Source: Sphagnum magellanicum (taxonomy: Eukaryota > Streptophyta > Sphagnopsida > Sphagnales > Sphagnaceae). Taken from it: a stretch of DNA of 64,000 nucleotides. Below, in pieces: positions 61,189-64,000 of the stretch (within the stretch, counting starts at the first letter, position 1; every line of letters begins with the position of its first letter). The notes under the pieces are model-generated. The model had not been told where the DNA came from, did no database searches, and was given only the letters and a program-made list of their open reading frames with translations. Made by a program: the position numbers and the translations under genes. The stretch lies in NCBI GenBank assembly GCA_021904315.1, contig CM038908.1, positions 10,002,501 to 10,066,500 on the forward strand, written 5' to 3'.

Positions 61189-61730
61189 AGTTTCCACCAC
61201 TATTTGCAAAAGGAATCAACTCTGCACCCCATTCTCAAAGTACAAAGTTGGTGAAAAAGTTCATGAAAGCCATTCTCAATTGGGGCCTGGAGGCACCTCC
61301 TATCTGCTCATTAAGCAGGTACCCTGCCAAACTGTTTGTCTAGGTGAACAAAATGAAGAGGGGTAACCAGCCTTCCATCCTGCTGCAAATCACTACAAAA
61401 TCACTTGTATGATCTGATGGGTATATTATGCCTCTCATCAGGTCACTGCTCCACCAGCTAGTAGTACACAGCATGTGCTACAGCTCCCACAGTCATGACT
61501 GGTTTGTTGGTAGGCCCACTACCACCCAGCCATCACTCCAAATCTGTTACCTCCTGAATCGGCAAGGAAGGAAGGAAGGTAGGCAGGTAGGTATAGACTA
61601 TAGACTCCATGACTTTTGCACCAGCCATCATGTTCTTGAACATTTCTGCAAATGTTCTTAAAGATTTTCTTTAAATTAATCTAAATTCTTGAGGTTTTGA
61701 GAAAGTTTGGCTCATGTAGCAGCACTCATC
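59250..61730. other. non-coding repeat-rich DNA
   Basis: No supported gene. From about 60300 on the sequence is less AT-rich. It includes (CAG)10, a GGAA/GGTA simple repeat at 61563-61590, and a GCTAACCACCATGGTTAT palindrome near 60632 that recurs at 63.5 and 63.7 kb. Confidence 0.45.
61157..61186 (+). repeat. (CAG)10 microsatellite
   Basis: Ten perfect CAG copies, preceded by an interrupted GCAGCAGAAG. No coding context is supported. Confidence 0.95.
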
Positions 61731-61735
61731 ATTTA

Positions 61736-62050
61736 GAGCAGCTCTGCCCCATGTTCAGTATGTGGCCCTGCAAGACTATTTCTCACATTCAAGATTAGTT
61801 ATTTACTTTTCCCAACCTCACCTATTAAAACTGGAACTGCAAAAGGTGGGAGACTACTAATGGCAACCCATCTGGAAAAATAAAAACCATCTAGCCACTC
61901 AACAGCATGTGTTAGGCTTTGCTGTGCCATTTGCCAGCATACTGTCCGTGCAGAAGTGCTGGGCCAAAACCATTTTGCTGAGCCAAACAGGCATGTTTTG
62001 ACTTTTCTTTCTCAAAAATTCACTGTACAGTGTACCAATGGAGTTGCTCT
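61736..62050 (+). mobile_element. Tourist-like MITE, family A, near-complete copy
   Basis: It starts GAGCAGCTCTGCCCC after TTA (61733-61735) and ends GGAGTTGCTC, with TTA again at 62052-62054 after two extra bases. The interior holds CTCACATTCAAGAT, TTTACTTTTCCCAACCTC, ACTGCAAAAGGTGGGAGACT, AGTGCTGGGCCAAAACCATT and CATGTTTTGACTTTTCTTTC, shared with the copy at 36486-36831. No coding capacity. Confidence 0.78.
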
Positions 62051-62236
62051 GTTACTGGCTCAAAGGAGGGCAGCTACACACCAGATCCTGGCTGTCCCTT
62101 TTCACCTGTAGATAGTTCAGCAGCTTAAAATAGCTAAAAGTGGTAGGTAACAACCTTGACCGTATATAGTATTCAAGCATTCACTATTCACCACCTTTGG
62201 TCTGATTATGAGCTGTAGCAGCACTCTTGGCACGCC

Positions 62237-62286
62237 TGCACCTTGACTTGGTAGATGGCCTTGCACCTTGACTTGGTAAATGGCCT
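62237..62286 (+). repeat. 25-bp tandem duplication
   Basis: TGCACCTTGACTTGGTAGAT and TGCACCTTGACTTGGTAAAT are adjacent, both followed by GGCCT. Confidence 0.9.
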
Positions 62287-62325
62287 GCTATACAGCTTGT
62301 AATCACACATCAGGCTCAAAGTACC

Positions 62326-62733
62326 GAAGAGCAAGTCCACCCACAACCCCCTATTTGGGCCTCTAATAGTGTTTATCACATCCAAAACAGAGTCTGAGTC
62401 CTTTTCACTCCATCACCCATAAACATAAAAAGTAGTGTTTATGGCATCCAAATAGAGTGTTAGTTGTTTCCGCAACCCACCCAAGCTCCACCCATAAACA
62501 TGAAAAATTGGACTGCATAATAAGGTGAGAGGTAATGAAAAGTCACCACCACCTGGGCCAATCTTTGTGGAAGCAGTCCATAATTTTGTACTGGAAAATC
62601 ACAGTAGGTATTCTGTGCAAATTTTGCAAGTCCAAACTCCACACCCATTTTCACCCTATTTGAAGATTATACTTAAATCCAAAGTAAGGTGTACAGGCCA
62701 CTTTTACTGCTGGTGGTGTGGACCTGCTCTTAT
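62326..62733. mobile_element. MITE with AAGAGCAGGTCCAC terminus
   Basis: The left end GAAGAGCAAGTCCACCCACA and the reverse complement of the right end ATAAGAGCAGGTCCACACCA form inverted repeats of about 20 bp around 400 bp of non-coding DNA. ACC flanks the left side and occurs just past the right end, but the target duplication is uncertain. An interior block (CCACCCATAAACATG, TTGGACTGCATAATAAGGTG) resembles family A, so the two families may be related. Confidence 0.55.
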
Positions 62734-62769
62734 CACCTGCACTGCAATGTGCTAACCATAGACAACAGT

Positions 62770-63170
62770 GTTGCAAGGTTAGCAGAACTAAAATATTATC
62801 CTTAAAAGTCACCCTGTCTTTGGAACCTAGTTTGACCATGTAATCCCTGTTTCATCCCCAGTTTGAGTGTAGCCATAAAATGAGTGAAACTGGGTGCTGT
62901 TTAAGTAACCTGGGTATTAATTAGTTCACAAGATTTTGCAAGATTTTATTCTGACAAGAGCTAATGAAGAATATGAGCCATCAGTGAAGAAGGCACAGAT
63001 AATGCAAATCCAAAACTGGGGGGTGAAACTCCTGTGAGGATCAATTTGGGTCAGAAAACCAGTTTGGTCCTCTCTTTTTTGTTCCTGCTGCACTATTTTT
63101 CCATCCTAACTTTTGATGTCATCCTCAGTTCTTGCAAAACTGCAGCCCAGTACTCCAATTTGGGGTAAAG
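62770..63170. other. non-coding DNA
   Basis: No feature recognised. Confidence 0.4.
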
Positions 63171-63174
63171 TCTA

Positions 63175-63270
63175 ATTGTGGTGTGGCTAAAACTTGGATG
63201 GATGAAATTGTGGTGTGTCTAAAACTTGGATGGATGAAATTGTGGTGTGTCTAAAACTTGAATGGATGGG
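63175..63270 (+). repeat. 32-bp tandem repeat, three copies
   Basis: ATTGTGGTGTGTCTAAAACT starts at 63175 (one change), 63207 and 63239, with TGGATGGATGAA or a close variant completing each unit. Identity is near-perfect, so the expansion is recent. Confidence 0.93.
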
Positions 63271-63485
63271 ATACTTGATGAGTTGGACTGGGAGGTTTTT
63301 TTTTTCCCATCCTTGAGAGAAGGAGCTCCTATGGGAAGGTGCAATGAGAAAGTGTGCCAATGGACGGTGTCCAATGAATGAAGATTCCTTGCTGAACAAG
63401 GCCAAAATGCAAGCTCCAAAGCTTGTGCCCGAAGGAACCAACAACCATCAGCCCACCACTCCCACTAGGGATGATGTATGGTAGA

Positions 63486-63970
63486 TGGGCAAGAAATACT
63501 TTTTTCCATTGGGGTTCAAGTTCCCTAGCTAACCTCATGGTAGTTAGCTCAGTTTCTGTCTATGGTCCTACTTACTTACCAAGCTATAGGACCTATCTTT
63601 CACCTAATAGGTTACCAACATGAAACTCTATACCATCAACTCAGTTGTAGCCACACTAAACCAGCACCCCACCAGCGCACCATGAAGGATGAATGACAAG
63701 TGGTCAGGAAACAGTTTTCTGTTGGGTTCCAGTTCCTGAGCTAACCATGGTGGTTAGCTCAGTTGCTTTTTTTTTCCCCTACCTACCTACCAACAACCCA
63801 CAAGCAGGTTGTTAGTAGGTAGGTAGTAAAAACAGCCTTTACCTATGTATAGACCATCTACTTACCTAGTAGTTACCTATTTTCCTACCTATCTACCTAT
63901 ATATGAGACCTATTTTCCTACAGAATTGGTTACCAAGTTGAAACCAAATATTTAACTCAGTTGAGGTTCA
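63486..63970 (+). repeat. degenerate direct duplication with palindromes
   Basis: Text around 63490-63650 (GGTTCAAGTTCCCTAGCTAAC, shown in part, TAGTTAGCTCAGTT, GGTTACCAACATGAAAC, CAACTCAGTTG) returns in the same order at 63690-63970 (GGTTCCAGTTCCTGAGCTAA, TGGTTAGCTCAGTT, GGTTACCAAGTTGAAAC, TAACTCAGTTG). The second copy holds a perfect palindrome GAGCTAACCA/TGGTTAGCTC (63738-63760) and a 21-bp-arm hairpin made of CTACCTACCTACCAACAACC and its near-inverse (63779-63799 and 63806-63826). Confidence 0.7.
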
Positions 63971-64000
63971 TCCACAATTGAGTTATATGGGGCTCCCAAT

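Noticed and set aside
1..64000. tRNA, rRNA, organelle-derived or viral insertions
   Set aside because: None recognised on either strand by eye; a covariance-model search would be needed to exclude small RNA genes.

Overview
This is a nuclear window from a land plant. It shows GT-AG introns, AT-rich intergenic DNA, two multi-exon genes of plant families, an OTU-protease relic with its introns, and a dense layer of decayed transposons. I cannot name the species. The large share of mutated repeats suggests a big, methylated genome; many premature stops sit where a C-to-T change would break CAA, CAG or CGA, though I have not counted them.

Layout. 0.4-2.1 kb: decayed minus-strand coding sequence, family unknown. 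4.1-5.9 kb: degenerate hAT transposase of the ZNF862-like type. 7.0-9.2 kb: decayed minus-strand coding sequence of unknown family, cut by a small TIR element with an 8-10 bp target duplication. 9.2-9.7 kb: one MITE inserted in another at a TTA target. 10-25 kb: AT-rich DNA with homopolymers and small tandem repeats, plus a LINE-like fragment at 25.1 kb. 26.3-28.1 kb: GC-richer DNA, one MITE, and the leader of the first gene.

28.1-35.8 kb is the genic core. It holds a nine-exon alpha/beta-hydrolase (triacylglycerol-lipase-like, 548 aa) and, about 1.6 kb downstream on the same strand, a three-exon secreted Expp1-like protein (259 aa). Both models keep frame across every splice site. Introns of both carry young tandem duplications. 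Nothing shows that the two genes work together.

36.5 kb: MITE. 38-39.8 kb: OTU cysteine-protease pseudogene. 41.6 kb: a possible LRR receptor exon relic. 44.2-49.0 kb: a nest in which an old MITE holds a LINE-like retroelement that itself carries two further AT-rich insertions; a second, 5'-truncated LINE copy faces it tail to tail (49.3-49.8 kb). 51.6-53.0 kb: the most unusual structure, about 24 tandem, degenerate ~60-bp modules, each a short hairpin followed by a T-run. 53.6-57.0 kb: a 73-bp tandem repeat, a broken C2H2 zinc-finger ORF and a scattered GCAATACC motif. 57.2-57.6 kb: another decayed coding stretch. 60-64 kb: MITEs, minisatellites and palindromes.

All family calls come from reading translations by eye; no database search was run.
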